DNA from: Flavobacterium sp. HBTb2-11-1
GTDB taxonomy: Bacteria > Bacteroidota > Bacteroidia > Flavobacteriales > Flavobacteriaceae
DNA: 64,000 nucleotides
Direction: 5' to 3'
Assembly: GCF_009826975.1 (NCBI RefSeq)
Contig: NZ_WUMO01000007.1
Span: forward strand, 307,025 to 371,024
Shown here: piece after piece, positions 42,295-51,905 of the stretch
Position numbering within the stretch: the first letter of the stretch is position 1
Layout: every line of letters starts with the position of its first letter
Notes under the pieces: model-generated
The model's database searches: none
Told to the model about the DNA's origin: nothing
What the model saw: the letters and a program-made list of their open reading frames with translations, nothing else
Program-made: the position numbers and the translations under genes

Positions 42295-44685
42295 ATGAGA
42301 ATAATTAAAAAAATCCTGCTGGCCTTATTGGTTCTTATAGTAATTCTTGCGATTGGTTTGTGCGCCTATATTTTTCATTTAAAGCCTAAGTACGAAGGTT
42401 TATTAGAATTAAAAAATCTTAATAAAGAAACAACAGTCTATTTTGATGATTTTGGAGTGCCTCATATTTATGCAGATTCTGAAAAAGATGCCATGACGGC
42501 ACTTGGTTATGTGCATGCGCAAGAAAGATTGTGGCAAATGGAATTATTACGACGAATTGCGCCAGGACGTCTTTCTGAAATTTTTGGTGGAGTTGCGCTA
42601 AAGAATGATAAATTTTTTGCTGGAATCGGAATTGAAGAAGCTTCGGCGAAAGCCATTGCAAAATTGGATAAAAACAGCGAAAGCTATAAACTCACTCAAG
42701 CTTATCTGGACGGAATTAATCAATATCTCGAAGAAGGAGTAACTCCGATAGAATTTACTTTGGTTGGCGTAAAAAAGCAGAAGTTTACCATAAAAGACGT
42801 TTATAATATTTTTGGTTATATGTCTTTTAGTTTTGCTATGGCACAGAAAACAGATCCATTGCTGACAGAAATTAAAAATAAATATGGCGTTGCTTATTTG
42901 AAAGATTTGGGTATTGAAGGAGAATTTAATAATACAAAAATTAAAATCTCAAAAGAGAAAACTGAAGAATACACTGAGATTTCAAAATCTATAACTGCCA
43001 TGTTGGATCAGTCTCCGATTCCGTCATTTGTTGGAAGCAATAGTTGGGTTGTTGGTCCACATAAATCGAAAACAGGAAAAGTTATTTTTGCTAATGATCC
43101 ACATATCGGATTTTCGCAGCCTGCAACTTGGTACGAAGCACATTTGGTAACTCCAACACATGAATTATATGGCTGTTATTTGGCAGGAACTCCGTTTCCG
43201 CTTTTGGCACACAATAGAGATTATGCTTATGGTTTGACGATGTTTGAAAATGATGATATCGATTTTTATCAAGAAAAAAACAAAATAGACGATGCTTCTC
43301 AATATCAGACACCGACAGGATTCAGCAAGTACGAAATCAGAAAAAAAACAATAAAAGTAAAAGATTCTTCAGATGTTGTTTTGACAGTTAAGATTACGCG
43401 TCACGGACCAGTTATGAATGATTTTGTCGCTAATTTGGAAAAGAAAAATCCAATCGCAATGTCTTGGACTTATACAAGAGAGCCAATCTTGATTCTTGAT
43501 GCTGCTTATGGTCTTTCGCATGCTAAAAACACTACTGATTTTAAAAAATCTGTTAGCCTAATTGCTGCTCCTGGGCTGAATGTAATGTACGGAGATGCCA
43601 AAGGAAATGTGGCTTGGTGGGCAAGCGGGAAATTGTACAGACACAATGAAGGCGTTAATACACATTTAATTTTAGACGGTTCAAGCGGAAAAGATGATAT
43701 TACCAAATTTTTAGATTTTGAGCAAAATCCATCAGCTGAAAATCCTGCGTGGGGATATGTTTATTCTGCCAATAATCAGCCTGAAGCTATAGACAATGGT
43801 TATTTATATCCGGGATATTATCTGCCAGAAGATCGCGCCAAAAGAATTTCGGGAATTTTAGACGCAAAATCAGATTGGGACAAGGAAGCCATCAGCAAAA
43901 TGATTTATGACAATACTTCTGATGTTGCCGTTGAGGTTGTTAAAAATTTGATTGCAAGTTTAGACAATAAATCGCTTTCTAATAAAGAAAAAGAAGTAAT
44001 AAATGCTTTAAAATCTTGGAAAGGAACGACCAATTTAGAAGATGTGGCGCCAACGATTTACAACAAATGGATTTATTTATATCTAAAAAATACTTTTGAA
44101 GACGAAATGGGCAAAGACAATTTCAATTTGTTTTTGGGGATTTCTGTAGGAAAACAAGTTGTTGCCAATCAGATAAAAAACGAAAATTCGGTTTGGTGGG
44201 ATAATATCAAAACAAAAAATATAAAAGAAACCAGAACAGAAGTTGTTTCAAAATCTTTTCATGACGCAGTTGCCGCATTGCAAAATCAGTTAGGAGAAAA
44301 TATCTCAGAATGGAATTGGGGTAAAGTACATACTGTAGAACACGAACATCCTTTAGGAAAAGTCAAAGCACTTCGCGGATTGTTTAATGTTGGGCCTTTC
44401 AATTCTCCAGGTTCAAATGAAGTAATCAATAATTTATTCTTCGGATTTAATGATGAAGGAAAATATTACACCAAAGGCGGACCTTCAACAAGAAGAATTG
44501 TCGATTTTGCCGATGTAGAAAATAGCTGGAGCATTTTACCAACAGGACAGTCTGGAAATCCTTTCAGCAAACATTACGACGATCAAGCCGAAATGTACAA
44601 CGCAGGAAAGTTCAGAAAAATGAAACTGAATAAAGACGAAATCGTGAAAACTTCTACGAAATTGGTTTTGAAACCTAAGAAATAG
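42295..44685 (+). CDS. Penicillin acylase family (Ntn-hydrolase) protein
   Basis: This 796-residue precursor has a membrane or signal helix (about residues 7-27). The family is synthesised as one chain that cuts itself before a serine, which becomes the N-terminal nucleophile. Here that is S248 in VGSNSWVVGPHKS; flanking motifs are ANDPHIGFSQPATWYEAHL and GTPFPLLAHNRDYAYGLTMFENDD. The N-terminal part (DFGVPHIYADSEKDAMTALGYVHAQERLWQME) is the classic substrate-pocket region. Members cleave amides such as beta-lactam side chains or acyl-homoserine lactones; the substrate is unknown. A palindrome follows the gene. Confidence 0.92.
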   Translation: MRIIKKILLALLVLIVILAIGLCAYIFHLKPKYEGLLELKNLNKETTVYFDDFGVPHIYADSEKDAMTALGYVHAQERLWQMELLRRIAPGRLSEIFGGVALKNDKFFAGIGIEEASAKAIAKLDKNSESYKLTQAYLDGINQYLEEGVTPIEFTLVGVKKQKFTIKDVYNIFGYMSFSFAMAQKTDPLLTEIKNKYGVAYLKDLGIEGEFNNTKIKISKEKTEEYTEISKSITAMLDQSPIPSFVGSNSWVVGPHKSKTGKVIFANDPHIGFSQPATWYEAHLVTPTHELYGCYLAGTPFPLLAHNRDYAYGLTMFENDDIDFYQEKNKIDDASQYQTPTGFSKYEIRKKTIKVKDSSDVVLTVKITRHGPVMNDFVANLEKKNPIAMSWTYTREPILILDAAYGLSHAKNTTDFKKSVSLIAAPGLNVMYGDAKGNVAWWASGKLYRHNEGVNTHLILDGSSGKDDITKFLDFEQNPSAENPAWGYVYSANNQPEAIDNGYLYPGYYLPEDRAKRISGILDAKSDWDKEAISKMIYDNTSDVAVEVVKNLIASLDNKSLSNKEKEVINALKSWKGTTNLEDVAPTIYNKWIYLYLKNTFEDEMGKDNFNLFLGISVGKQVVANQIKNENSVWWDNIKTKNIKETRTEVVSKSFHDAVAALQNQLGENISEWNWGKVHTVEHEHPLGKVKALRGLFNVGPFNSPGSNEVINNLFFGFNDEGKYYTKGGPSTRRIVDFADVENSWSILPTGQSGNPFSKHYDDQAEMYNAGKFRKMKLNKDEIVKTSTKLVLKPKK

Positions 44686-44720
44686 TTTTTGGTTTCAGGT
44701 TTGAAGTTTCAAGTTATAAC

Positions 44721-44749
44721 CTTTGTCAAAGTTTAAAACTTTGACAAAG
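44721..44749. repeat. Perfect palindrome CTTTGTCAAAGTTT
   Basis: 14-base perfect arms around a single A, without a T-run: a dispersed repeat rather than a terminator. It sits between the convergent acylase and 147-residue genes. Confidence 0.65.
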
Positions 44750-44801
44750 ATATATGTGCAAAGAAAAACTTTGCTCCTTTGTTACTTTGTACCTCTGAAC
44801 C

Positions 44802-45245
44802 TTATTTCAAAAGATATTTCCCCTTCACAATATCATCAGCAAAAATGTTTAGATTATTAATAAGCACTTTATTATTGGTCATTACATTTTGGGACTGATA
44901 AGCGGTGTCTTTTTCGTAAGCTTTTAATAAAATTTCCAATTCAACTTCATCAAAAACAACAAAACTATTGTAGATGGCATCTCTGAAATTTTTGTAATTG
45001 ATGCTCTGGGTAATTTCCATAGCTTTTTGTTCGTTCCAGCCTTCTTTTGCCGAAGCCTCATTTATTTTTGAAAGGCAGAAATCAATCACATAATTTTTAT
45101 AGCAAGTTGCCTCAACAATTCTGTCTATTATAATTTTGTTCTGCTGACTCGGCATCAGTGGCTGACTGTTTTGCGATAAAGATTTAGAAGAAATAAAAAG
45201 ACATAACAATACAGCTAAGAAACTGTGATTTTTTAGATTTTTCAT
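44802..45245 (-). CDS. Secreted protein of unknown function
   Basis: This 147-residue protein has a signal peptide ending near SKSLSQ (about 25), followed by an acidic helix-rich mature part. Two cysteines (ATCYKNYVIDFCLSKI, 7 residues apart) might form a disulfide. The C-terminal half, DEVELEILLKAYEKDTAYQS, resembles DUF2059-like helices, but not strongly enough to name. It is alone, convergent with the penicillin acylase gene. Confidence 0.6.
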   Translation of the reverse strand: MKNLKNHSFLAVLLCLFISSKSLSQNSQPLMPSQQNKIIIDRIVEATCYKNYVIDFCLSKINEASAKEGWNEQKAMEITQSINYKNFRDAIYNSFVVFDEVELEILLKAYEKDTAYQSQNVMTNNKVLINNLNIFADDIVKGKYLLK

Positions 45246-45325
45246 AGGTCATTCAGTTATTTTGGGTGAGCTAAAATAGTACTTTAGAAAAATAAATCAT
45301 CAGGTTGAATGTCCCAAGTTGTAAC

Positions 45326-45370
45326 AAAAAAGCTCCGAAAAAATAGATTTTATATCTACTTTTTCGGAGC
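45326..45370 (-). terminator. Terminator of the serine hydrolase gene
   Basis: On the minus strand a long stem starting CTCCGAAAAA (45332-45370) ends in a T-run (plus-strand A-run 45326-45331). Confidence 0.75.
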
Positions 45371-45404
45371 CATTTATAAGAATTTAATCTACAATTATTT
45401 GCCT

Positions 45405-46853
45405 TTATTTTTTAGAAAGCTCTTCCAAAACTTTTTTCCCGCCTTCATTTGTAGGATCCAATTCAACAGATTTCTTATAGTTGACCATCGCTAGTTTTTT
45501 ATCTCCATCAGCCAAATACGCTTCACCTAAACTATCATAAACATTTCCAGATTTAGGGAAAGCTTCTACGTTGATTTTGAAAACCTCAATCGCTTCTTTC
45601 TTTTTTCCAGTTTGCAATAATTGATATCCAACTCTATTCATGTCACCTTCTTTAATGGCATAGGTTGGATCGTTTTTTAGCTTTTTGTAGGCTTCTGTTC
45701 CAGCCGTTGCACCTTTTTCATTATAAATATCTAATAAGTCAAGAGCCAATGATTTTTTGGGCTGATTAAAAGGCTGGTTGTATAAAATAGCGCGAATTGT
45801 TGTATTCATTTCTCCCAAAACAGTTCCGCCAGTGTTATTCAATAAAACAACAAGATTCTTGTCTTTAGGAATACGCGAAATAATAGTATTAAATCCGTTG
45901 ATGCCACCACCGTGCTCCACAACAGTCAATTTATCGTTTCCGTTTGGCACTTCATAAGTTGACCATCCGTATCCGTAAAAACCATTCCATGCTTTAATGT
46001 AAGGTTTAAATAAAGAATTCATGCTTTTCTCAGAAAGCAATTTATTAGTATAAAGTGCTTGATCCCATAAATACAAATCTTCTACAGTAGAATACAAAGA
46101 TCCAGCGGCGTACGGAATGCTCATGTCAAGATAAGGAGCGTTGACAATTTTCTTTCCTTCTTTTTCATAACCTGCAGCTCTATTTTTTATAATAACCTCG
46201 CTATGATCGTAACCAGTATTAACCATTTTTAGAGGTGTAAAAATCGTTTCTTGAAGATTATGCTCATACGATTTGCCAGTAATTTTTTCGATAATATAGC
46301 CCAATAGAAAATAACCGGAATTGCTATAGTTGAACTTTTCGCCCGGAGCAAAATCTAGCGGAAGACTAGAAAATGTTTTTACAAAAGCTTCTGGAGTATA
46401 AGGATTTCTTGCTTTTTCTTTTAGAAAATTTGGTGCATTGGTATAATTTGGAATTCCAGAGGTATGAGTCAATAAATGATGAATCGTAATTTTATCGCCA
46501 TTTTCCTTTGGATAATCCGGAAGATAACTAGTAATAGGAACATCTAGTTTGATTTTTCCTTCTTCTGCCAGTTTTACAATCAAAAGAGCAGTAAATTGTT
46601 TACTGATTGAACCCAATCTGAATTTAGTATCAGGCTGATTCGGAATATTCCATTCCATGTTGGCAGAGCCAAATCCTTTTTTAAAAATTACCTTTCCGTT
46701 TTCGGCTACTAAAGCAGAACCGTTAAATTGTCCGTATTCATTGTATTTGTTTAAAAGCTGTTCGATTTGCTGCGCTTTATCTTGAGCAAATGTGCTGAAT
46801 GCCGTAAGCTGGAAGGCAACAAAAAGTGCAATAAGTTTGATTGATTTTTTCAT
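45405..46853 (-). CDS. Beta-lactamase-fold serine hydrolase with C-terminal TPR
   Basis: This 482-residue exported protein has a signal peptide ending TFAQ (about 24). The catalytic domain (about 25-350) has the nucleophile motif S82-I-S-K85 and Y176-S-N178, the class C beta-lactamase/DD-peptidase pattern. A TPR-like tail (about 390-480, with VGYQLLQTGKKKEAIEVFKIN and GNVYDSLGEAYLADGDKKLA) follows, an architecture common in Bacteroidota hydrolases whose substrates are usually peptides or esters. Resistance to beta-lactams is not implied. A terminator follows it. Confidence 0.9.
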   Translation of the reverse strand: MKKSIKLIALFVAFQLTAFSTFAQDKAQQIEQLLNKYNEYGQFNGSALVAENGKVIFKKGFGSANMEWNIPNQPDTKFRLGSISKQFTALLIVKLAEEGKIKLDVPITSYLPDYPKENGDKITIHHLLTHTSGIPNYTNAPNFLKEKARNPYTPEAFVKTFSSLPLDFAPGEKFNYSNSGYFLLGYIIEKITGKSYEHNLQETIFTPLKMVNTGYDHSEVIIKNRAAGYEKEGKKIVNAPYLDMSIPYAAGSLYSTVEDLYLWDQALYTNKLLSEKSMNSLFKPYIKAWNGFYGYGWSTYEVPNGNDKLTVVEHGGGINGFNTIISRIPKDKNLVVLLNNTGGTVLGEMNTTIRAILYNQPFNQPKKSLALDLLDIYNEKGATAGTEAYKKLKNDPTYAIKEGDMNRVGYQLLQTGKKKEAIEVFKINVEAFPKSGNVYDSLGEAYLADGDKKLAMVNYKKSVELDPTNEGGKKVLEELSKK

Positions 46854-47215
46854 AATGGATTGATTATGGTTTAAGATTGGTGAAAATGATTCGCTTTTTG
46901 ATTGATGATTGAAACTCTATAACAAAAAGATATTCAGTGTATTAATCAAAAATATGATTTTTTTTACGGAATAAATAGATGTCTTAAAACTTTAGACGAT
47001 TGATTTGCGATTTGGTTTCACGAAAAGTTCATTTTTTTCAGAATATAAAAAAGTAGAGCACAGACCTGTTGCTTTAAAACTTGGTCTATGCTCATAACTA
47101 ACAAATATTTTTAATGCTATTAAGCAGTTAAAATTTTACTTATGTATAATAATAAAAGGATAAATAATTTTAGCATGTTTTCAGATTAAAATTAATATCT
47201 GATTGAAGTGGAAAA
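46854..47215. other. Spacer between two serine hydrolase genes
   Basis: 362 bp. It contains the terminator at 47047-47093 and AT-rich sequence with several GATTGATT-like repeats near 46858-46910. No ORF of note and no clear promoter with a correctly spaced TTG. Confidence 0.4.
47047..47093 (-). terminator. Terminator of the NTF2/beta-lactamase gene
   Basis: On the minus strand an 11-position stem with one mismatch (GAGCA...TGCTC, 47093-47056) ends in a T-run (plus-strand A-run 47047-47052). Confidence 0.65.
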
Positions 47216-48724
47216 TTATTTTGTTTCGATATCGACTATTTTTCTACCGTTTTCTCCGAGATAATGCACCACAATATTTTCGTAAACTTTATAGCCATCA
47301 TCGACATTGGTAAAAATTACCAAACCCTGTTTCGTTTTGGGAAGCAAAATAAAAATAGTCTGAACGCCTTGATCTGCGCCGCCATGAGATAGAGCATAGT
47401 TTTCATTTCCTAAATCGTAGATTTCAAAACCTAAACCAAAATATTTGTTCTTTTTGGTCTGAACTTGATGCGAAATCATATCTTCAAAAACTTTTTTGCT
47501 TAATCCTTCGCTATTCATAACGCTCGATAAAAATCTGCCATAATCTCCAATCGTGGTCAATAAATCATCGGCTGCATTTGCCGATTTATTTTTAGTTGGT
47601 TCGTAAGCATTGCCGTTTTTGTCATAATTGATGGCATATCTCGAAAGATCAATTTTATCATTCCAGATCAATTGAGAATCGGTCATTTTTAAAGGTTCAA
47701 AAACTAATTCTAAAGCCAATTGATTTAATGTTTTGTGGAATTTTTTCTCCAGAGCTTTTCGCAAATATTCAAATCCTTCTCCAGAATACTGATATTGAGT
47801 TCCGGGCTTAAATTTGAAATCTAACTTTTTGGACTCATTAAAAGTTCTCCAATTTGGAAAACCCGTTTGATGACTCAAAACAATTCTCGTGGTCAGTAAT
47901 TTTAAATAAGGATCTTTCGCAATATCTGGATCAGTCCAATATTTATAAAGCGGTTCGTCCAAATCCCATTTTCCGGCACTTACTAATTTTAAAACAGTTA
48001 TAGCAGTTACAGGTTTTGTTAGCGAAGCCACATTCCAAATTGTATTATATGGTGCAGATATGCCTTTTTTGAGTTCGCCAAAAACTTTTACCTGTTTTAG
48101 TTTTCCGTCTTCAATAATTCCAATTCCCAAAGCGGGAACATTATTTTCTTTAAGCCATTTTTCGGTTTCCTGATCATTGTCAAAAAGATTTGATATTCCA
48201 GCACTAGAACTTGTCATTTGATGATTATAACTCAGCGATCTGGCTAGTTTCCATTCTTTATTTTTTAAAAGCCATAAATGGGTAAATTTGGCAAAACTTC
48301 CAGCTTGTTCCTTATTTCCAACAGAACTTTCGTAAAAACGATGCATTCCCATTTGAATGGCACCATATAAAACGCCATTTTTGTATAAAGGATAAATTTC
48401 TGTGCTTCCATCTATTAATTCTCTCCTATAATTATATTTTCTTGTTGGAGAACAGATGCCATTTTGAAATGTTTTTAGAAATCTTGCCTTATCAGAAATA
48501 CTGTCTTTGTCGTGGTAAAATTCAAAATCTTCAGTATAAAGATTTTCAAATTGTTTTACATCGCAGGTATTAAAACCAATGTTGAAAAGAAGACTGTCTT
48601 TTGACATAATGGTTTTATATAAAGCTGAACTTTTTTCCTCCTGAGAAAATCCAAGTTGGCTTTGAAAGAATAAAATTCCAATTAAAAGAAATTTTAATTG
48701 AAAAAGAGATGAATTGATTTTCAT
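47216..48724 (-). CDS. Exported beta-lactamase-fold hydrolase with N-terminal NTF2-like domain
   Basis: This 502-residue protein has a signal peptide ending near LGFSQ (about 27), an NTF2/DUF4440-like domain (about 30-170) with the FYHDKDSISDKARF hallmark, and a serine hydrolase domain (about 185-495) with the nucleophile motif S234-L-T-K237 and a YSGEGFEYL (YxG) segment. This fusion is recurrent in Bacteroidota. Whether the first domain binds substrate is not known. On the minus strand TACTTTTG at 48760-48753 may be the promoter. It lies downstream of the AraC regulator. Confidence 0.88.
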   Translation of the reverse strand: MKINSSLFQLKFLLIGILFFQSQLGFSQEEKSSALYKTIMSKDSLLFNIGFNTCDVKQFENLYTEDFEFYHDKDSISDKARFLKTFQNGICSPTRKYNYRRELIDGSTEIYPLYKNGVLYGAIQMGMHRFYESSVGNKEQAGSFAKFTHLWLLKNKEWKLARSLSYNHQMTSSSAGISNLFDNDQETEKWLKENNVPALGIGIIEDGKLKQVKVFGELKKGISAPYNTIWNVASLTKPVTAITVLKLVSAGKWDLDEPLYKYWTDPDIAKDPYLKLLTTRIVLSHQTGFPNWRTFNESKKLDFKFKPGTQYQYSGEGFEYLRKALEKKFHKTLNQLALELVFEPLKMTDSQLIWNDKIDLSRYAINYDKNGNAYEPTKNKSANAADDLLTTIGDYGRFLSSVMNSEGLSKKVFEDMISHQVQTKKNKYFGLGFEIYDLGNENYALSHGGADQGVQTIFILLPKTKQGLVIFTNVDDGYKVYENIVVHYLGENGRKIVDIETK

Positions 48725-48799
48725 TGTGATTGATTATTGATTGATGATTCTGCAAAAGTAAATCAATCAAAACTCGCAAAATTGTACAAATGCGAAAAC

Positions 48800-49594
48800 T
48801 TATCTTTTATGAGAAAGAAAATATGAATTTGGATCGAATGTTTTGGGAGTCGTTTTCGTTACATCTTTAAACTTTCTTATAAAATGGGATTGATCAAAAT
48901 ATTTATTGTAAAGTGCAATATCGGTCAGTTTCAATTTTTCTAAATCAGAATTCACCATTTGATCAACAGATTTTCGAAACTTTAAAATCTGAATATATTT
49001 TTTAATTGTTAATCCAGTTGCCGTTTTAAACTTAATCTGAAGCAATCGCTGTGAAATTTTTAATGCTGTACTGATTTCTGAAACCGAAATTTCGGAATCT
49101 TGACTTTTAATAATTTCGCAGATTTTTTCAATTATATTTTTCTCTGAATGCAAATCAGATAAAGCTTCAAAATAAGTATTTATTGTATTTAATATAATTT
49201 CTATATCGGAGCCAATCTGAATTTTAAAGGGTAGCTCTTCGGGATTAATTTTGATGATGGAATCGGTAAAATTGCTCAAATCATATTTAGGAAACATCGA
49301 AAGTGTCCATGTATGAAACTGAATGATGGTAACTTTTGTTTTCGGATAAATATTGACCAGAACTTTATTAGTCATTTGCGAACAAAAGTAAACACCTTCG
49401 TTCATCTCATATTTGGCTTTACTCGTATGAACTTCGATGGAATTTCCAGTTACAAAAGCGAGATTGAAACAGCCGTTTGGCAGAACAAGTTTGTTTTCGA
49501 TCAGGCTTTCGCCAATGCTGTTGTCCAAACACCAAATTTTATTGACGAATCGTTCCGTTTTAGAATTTACATAATGTTCGGAGTATAACTGCAT
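48800..49594 (-). CDS. AraC-family transcriptional regulator
   Basis: This 264-residue protein has an N-terminal ligand-sensing half (DUF6597-like, about 1-130; YSEHYVNSKTERFVNKIWCLDN) and an AraC C-terminal DNA-binding domain with two helix-turn-helix units (about 160-255: SEISTALKISQRLLQIKFKT and LTDIALYNKYFDQSHFIRKF). It is encoded upstream of the serine hydrolase on the same strand, separated by 75 bp, so that gene is its first candidate target. The ligand is unknown. Confidence 0.88.
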   Translation of the reverse strand: MQLYSEHYVNSKTERFVNKIWCLDNSIGESLIENKLVLPNGCFNLAFVTGNSIEVHTSKAKYEMNEGVYFCSQMTNKVLVNIYPKTKVTIIQFHTWTLSMFPKYDLSNFTDSIIKINPEELPFKIQIGSDIEIILNTINTYFEALSDLHSEKNIIEKICEIIKSQDSEISVSEISTALKISQRLLQIKFKTATGLTIKKYIQILKFRKSVDQMVNSDLEKLKLTDIALYNKYFDQSHFIRKFKDVTKTTPKTFDPNSYFLSHKR

Positions 49595-49657
49595 TTTAGT
49601 CTGTGATGTAATAGTTTAAAATCGCAGACTAAAATACAGTTTTTCTGAGTTATTGTT

Positions 49658-50251
49658 TTAAACAAACTCTCCAAAATTATCTCGTTTACTATTCTGCCAT
49701 TCTTCCAAAATAATACTGAAATAAACATCATCTTTACTTTTCCCTTCAGAATCGACATAATTGTTTCTAAAAACGCCTTCTTTTACGGCGCCTAATTTTT
49801 CAATAGCTTTTTGAGATCTTAAATTTTCAAGATCGGCACTGAATTGTATTCTTCGAAATTGAATATTTTCAAAACCAAAATTCAATAATTCATATTTACA
49901 CGCTTTGTTTAAACCAGTTCCCTGAAAATCTTTGCCGTACCACGTCCACCCAATTTCACATTTTTGGCTTGCGTGATTCAAATAACCATAACGCGTGCTT
50001 CCAGCAACTCGGTTTGTGGCTTTGTCAATAATAAGAAATGGATAACAAATTCCGTCTGCTTTTTGTTTTAATGTACTTTTTATATAGTTTTCAAAATCTT
50101 CATCGTTACGAACATACATTCCCATATACTTCCAGATTTCATCATCAAAAATAATTTCCTTGAGTTCTATGTTTCTTTTGCTTTCAAATGGGACTAAAAG
50201 CACTATTTCATTTTCTAATATAATGTCTGACTTTAGAATTTCGCTGTTCAT
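49658..50251 (-). CDS. GNAT-family acetyltransferase (RimJ/RimL-like)
   Basis: This 197-residue protein has the RimJ/RimL pattern: SKRNIELKEIIFDDEIWKYM near the N-terminus, RVAGSTRYGYLNHASQKCEIGWTW, the acetyl-CoA loop FQGTGLNKACKYELLNF, and QFSADLENLRSQKAIEKLGAVKEG. Related enzymes acetylate ribosomal protein N-termini, amino acids or small amines; the substrate is unknown here. Spacing of 63 bp to the AraC gene suggests a possible shared transcript. Confidence 0.85.
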   Translation of the reverse strand: MNSEILKSDIILENEIVLLVPFESKRNIELKEIIFDDEIWKYMGMYVRNDEDFENYIKSTLKQKADGICYPFLIIDKATNRVAGSTRYGYLNHASQKCEIGWTWYGKDFQGTGLNKACKYELLNFGFENIQFRRIQFSADLENLRSQKAIEKLGAVKEGVFRNNYVDSEGKSKDDVYFSIILEEWQNSKRDNFGEFV

Positions 50252-50465
50252 GAATTTTGAGTTTAACTTATGGAATAATTTAGCACAAAACTAATTGTTT
50301 AATTTTTGTAAATAAATTTAATAAAATAACATTTTGTTATATTTTTAAATTACTAAAAAACGAGGTAAATCTTCGGAAATGAATATTTACAACATTTGTT
50401 CGTTTATTTTAAGGCTCATGTACAATTATTAGTTATTTTTACGACCCAATATTAGATTTTCCTCG

Positions 50466-51809
50466 ATGCAAACATCATTAAAAATTGCAGTTGTTGGTTC
50501 TGGACTTGTAGGGTCGCTTCTGGCAATTTATCTTAAAAGAGCTGGTCACACTGTTCATGTCTATGACCGCAGCCCCGATATTAGAAATATAAATTTTTCT
50601 GGCCGTTCTATTAATTTAGCAATGTCCAACCGTGGCTGGAAAGCTTTGGATGCAGTTGGCGTAGGCGATGCAGTTAGAGAAATTGCAATTCCGATGGATA
50701 AACGCGCGATTCATTTGGTAGACAAACTCAATTTTCAGAATTACGGACAAGAAGGCGAATCCATATATTCTATTTCAAGAGGAACATTAAACAGAAAAAT
50801 GATAGATCTGGCAGAAGAAGCTGGAGCCGAATTTCATTTTGAACAAAAAGTTTGGGACGTTACTTTGAGCGATGCGACACTTCATATTGGCGAAAGCGAA
50901 AGGGGAGAGTGGGAAGAAAGAAAATTTGATATGGTTTTTGGTGCTGATGGAGCCTTTTCTAGAATTCGTCACAGAATGCAGCGTCAGAGCATGTTTAATT
51001 ATTCTCAAGAATTTTTGAATATGGGTTATAAAGAATTGAACATTCCAGCAAATCCAGACGGAACACATAAATTAGATAAAAACTCATTTCATATTTGGCC
51101 AAGAGGCGAGTACATGTTAATTGCACTTCCTAATCTTGATGGAAGTTTTACATGCACTTTATTTATGCCTTTTGAAGGAGAAAATTCTTTTGAATCGCTA
51201 ACCGACCGTAAAATGGTTGAAGATTTCTTCGAGAAAAACTTTCCAGATTCGATTGAAGTAATTCCAGAACTGGCAAATGATTTCTTTAAAAATCCAACTA
51301 GTACTTTGGTTACCATGAAATGTTTCCCTTGGACGTACGAAAACAAAATTGCTTTGATTGGAGATGCTTGTCATGCTATTGTTCCTTTTTACGGACAAGG
51401 TATGAATGCTGGATTTGAAGATATAACCGTTTTGAGCGAAATGATTGAAAAGTACCAAGACGATTGGAAAAAAATATTTACAGAATATCAAATCTCAAGA
51501 AAACCTAATGCAGATGCGATTGCAGAACTTTCGTATCGAAATTTCTTAGAAATGAGTACCAAAACAGCAGATGAAAAATTCTTGCTGCAAAAGAAAATAG
51601 AAAAAGTCTTTTCAGACAAACATCCAGACAAATGGATTCCGCTTTATAGCCGTGTTACTTTCAGTGATCGACCATATGCCGAAGCTTTAGCAATCGGAGA
51701 TTATCAAAACGGAATCATGGAAGAAGTTCTTAAAATGGACAATATCGAAAACATTTGGAATGGTCCAGAAGTCGAAAAGAGAATTTTGACATTATTGGAG
51801 CAGGCCTAA
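50466..51809 (+). CDS. kmo: Kynurenine 3-monooxygenase
   Basis: The flavoenzyme hydroxylates L-kynurenine at C3 using NADPH and oxygen, leading to 3-hydroxyanthranilate and NAD. The 447-residue protein has the FAD fold AVVGSGLVGSLLAIYL (GSGLVG at 11-16), DRSPDIRNINFSGRSINLAMS, the MVFGADGAFSRIR motif, and the second FAD/ribose motif ALIGDACHAIVPFYGQGMNA. The C-terminal region lacks a strong hydrophobic anchor, unlike mitochondrial KMO. Kynureninase lies 12.6 kb upstream; upstream and downstream enzymes of the pathway are not in the window. Confidence 0.95.
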   Translation: MQTSLKIAVVGSGLVGSLLAIYLKRAGHTVHVYDRSPDIRNINFSGRSINLAMSNRGWKALDAVGVGDAVREIAIPMDKRAIHLVDKLNFQNYGQEGESIYSISRGTLNRKMIDLAEEAGAEFHFEQKVWDVTLSDATLHIGESERGEWEERKFDMVFGADGAFSRIRHRMQRQSMFNYSQEFLNMGYKELNIPANPDGTHKLDKNSFHIWPRGEYMLIALPNLDGSFTCTLFMPFEGENSFESLTDRKMVEDFFEKNFPDSIEVIPELANDFFKNPTSTLVTMKCFPWTYENKIALIGDACHAIVPFYGQGMNAGFEDITVLSEMIEKYQDDWKKIFTEYQISRKPNADAIAELSYRNFLEMSTKTADEKFLLQKKIEKVFSDKHPDKWIPLYSRVTFSDRPYAEALAIGDYQNGIMEEVLKMDNIENIWNGPEVEKRILTLLEQA

Positions 51810-51849
51810 GTTTTATACCTATATAAGTATAAACTTTATACAAAATAAT

Positions 51850-51886
51850 AAACCCGACAGATTTGCAAGAATTTGTCGGGTTTTAT
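51850..51886 (+). terminator. Terminator hairpin of the ACCCGACAG family (copy 3)
   Basis: AAACCCGACA (51850-51859) pairs with TGTCGGGTTT (51874-51883). It lies between the convergent kmo and HerA-like genes and can serve both. Confidence 0.75.
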
Positions 51887-51905
51887 ATTTAGATGGTTTA
51901 GTTTT

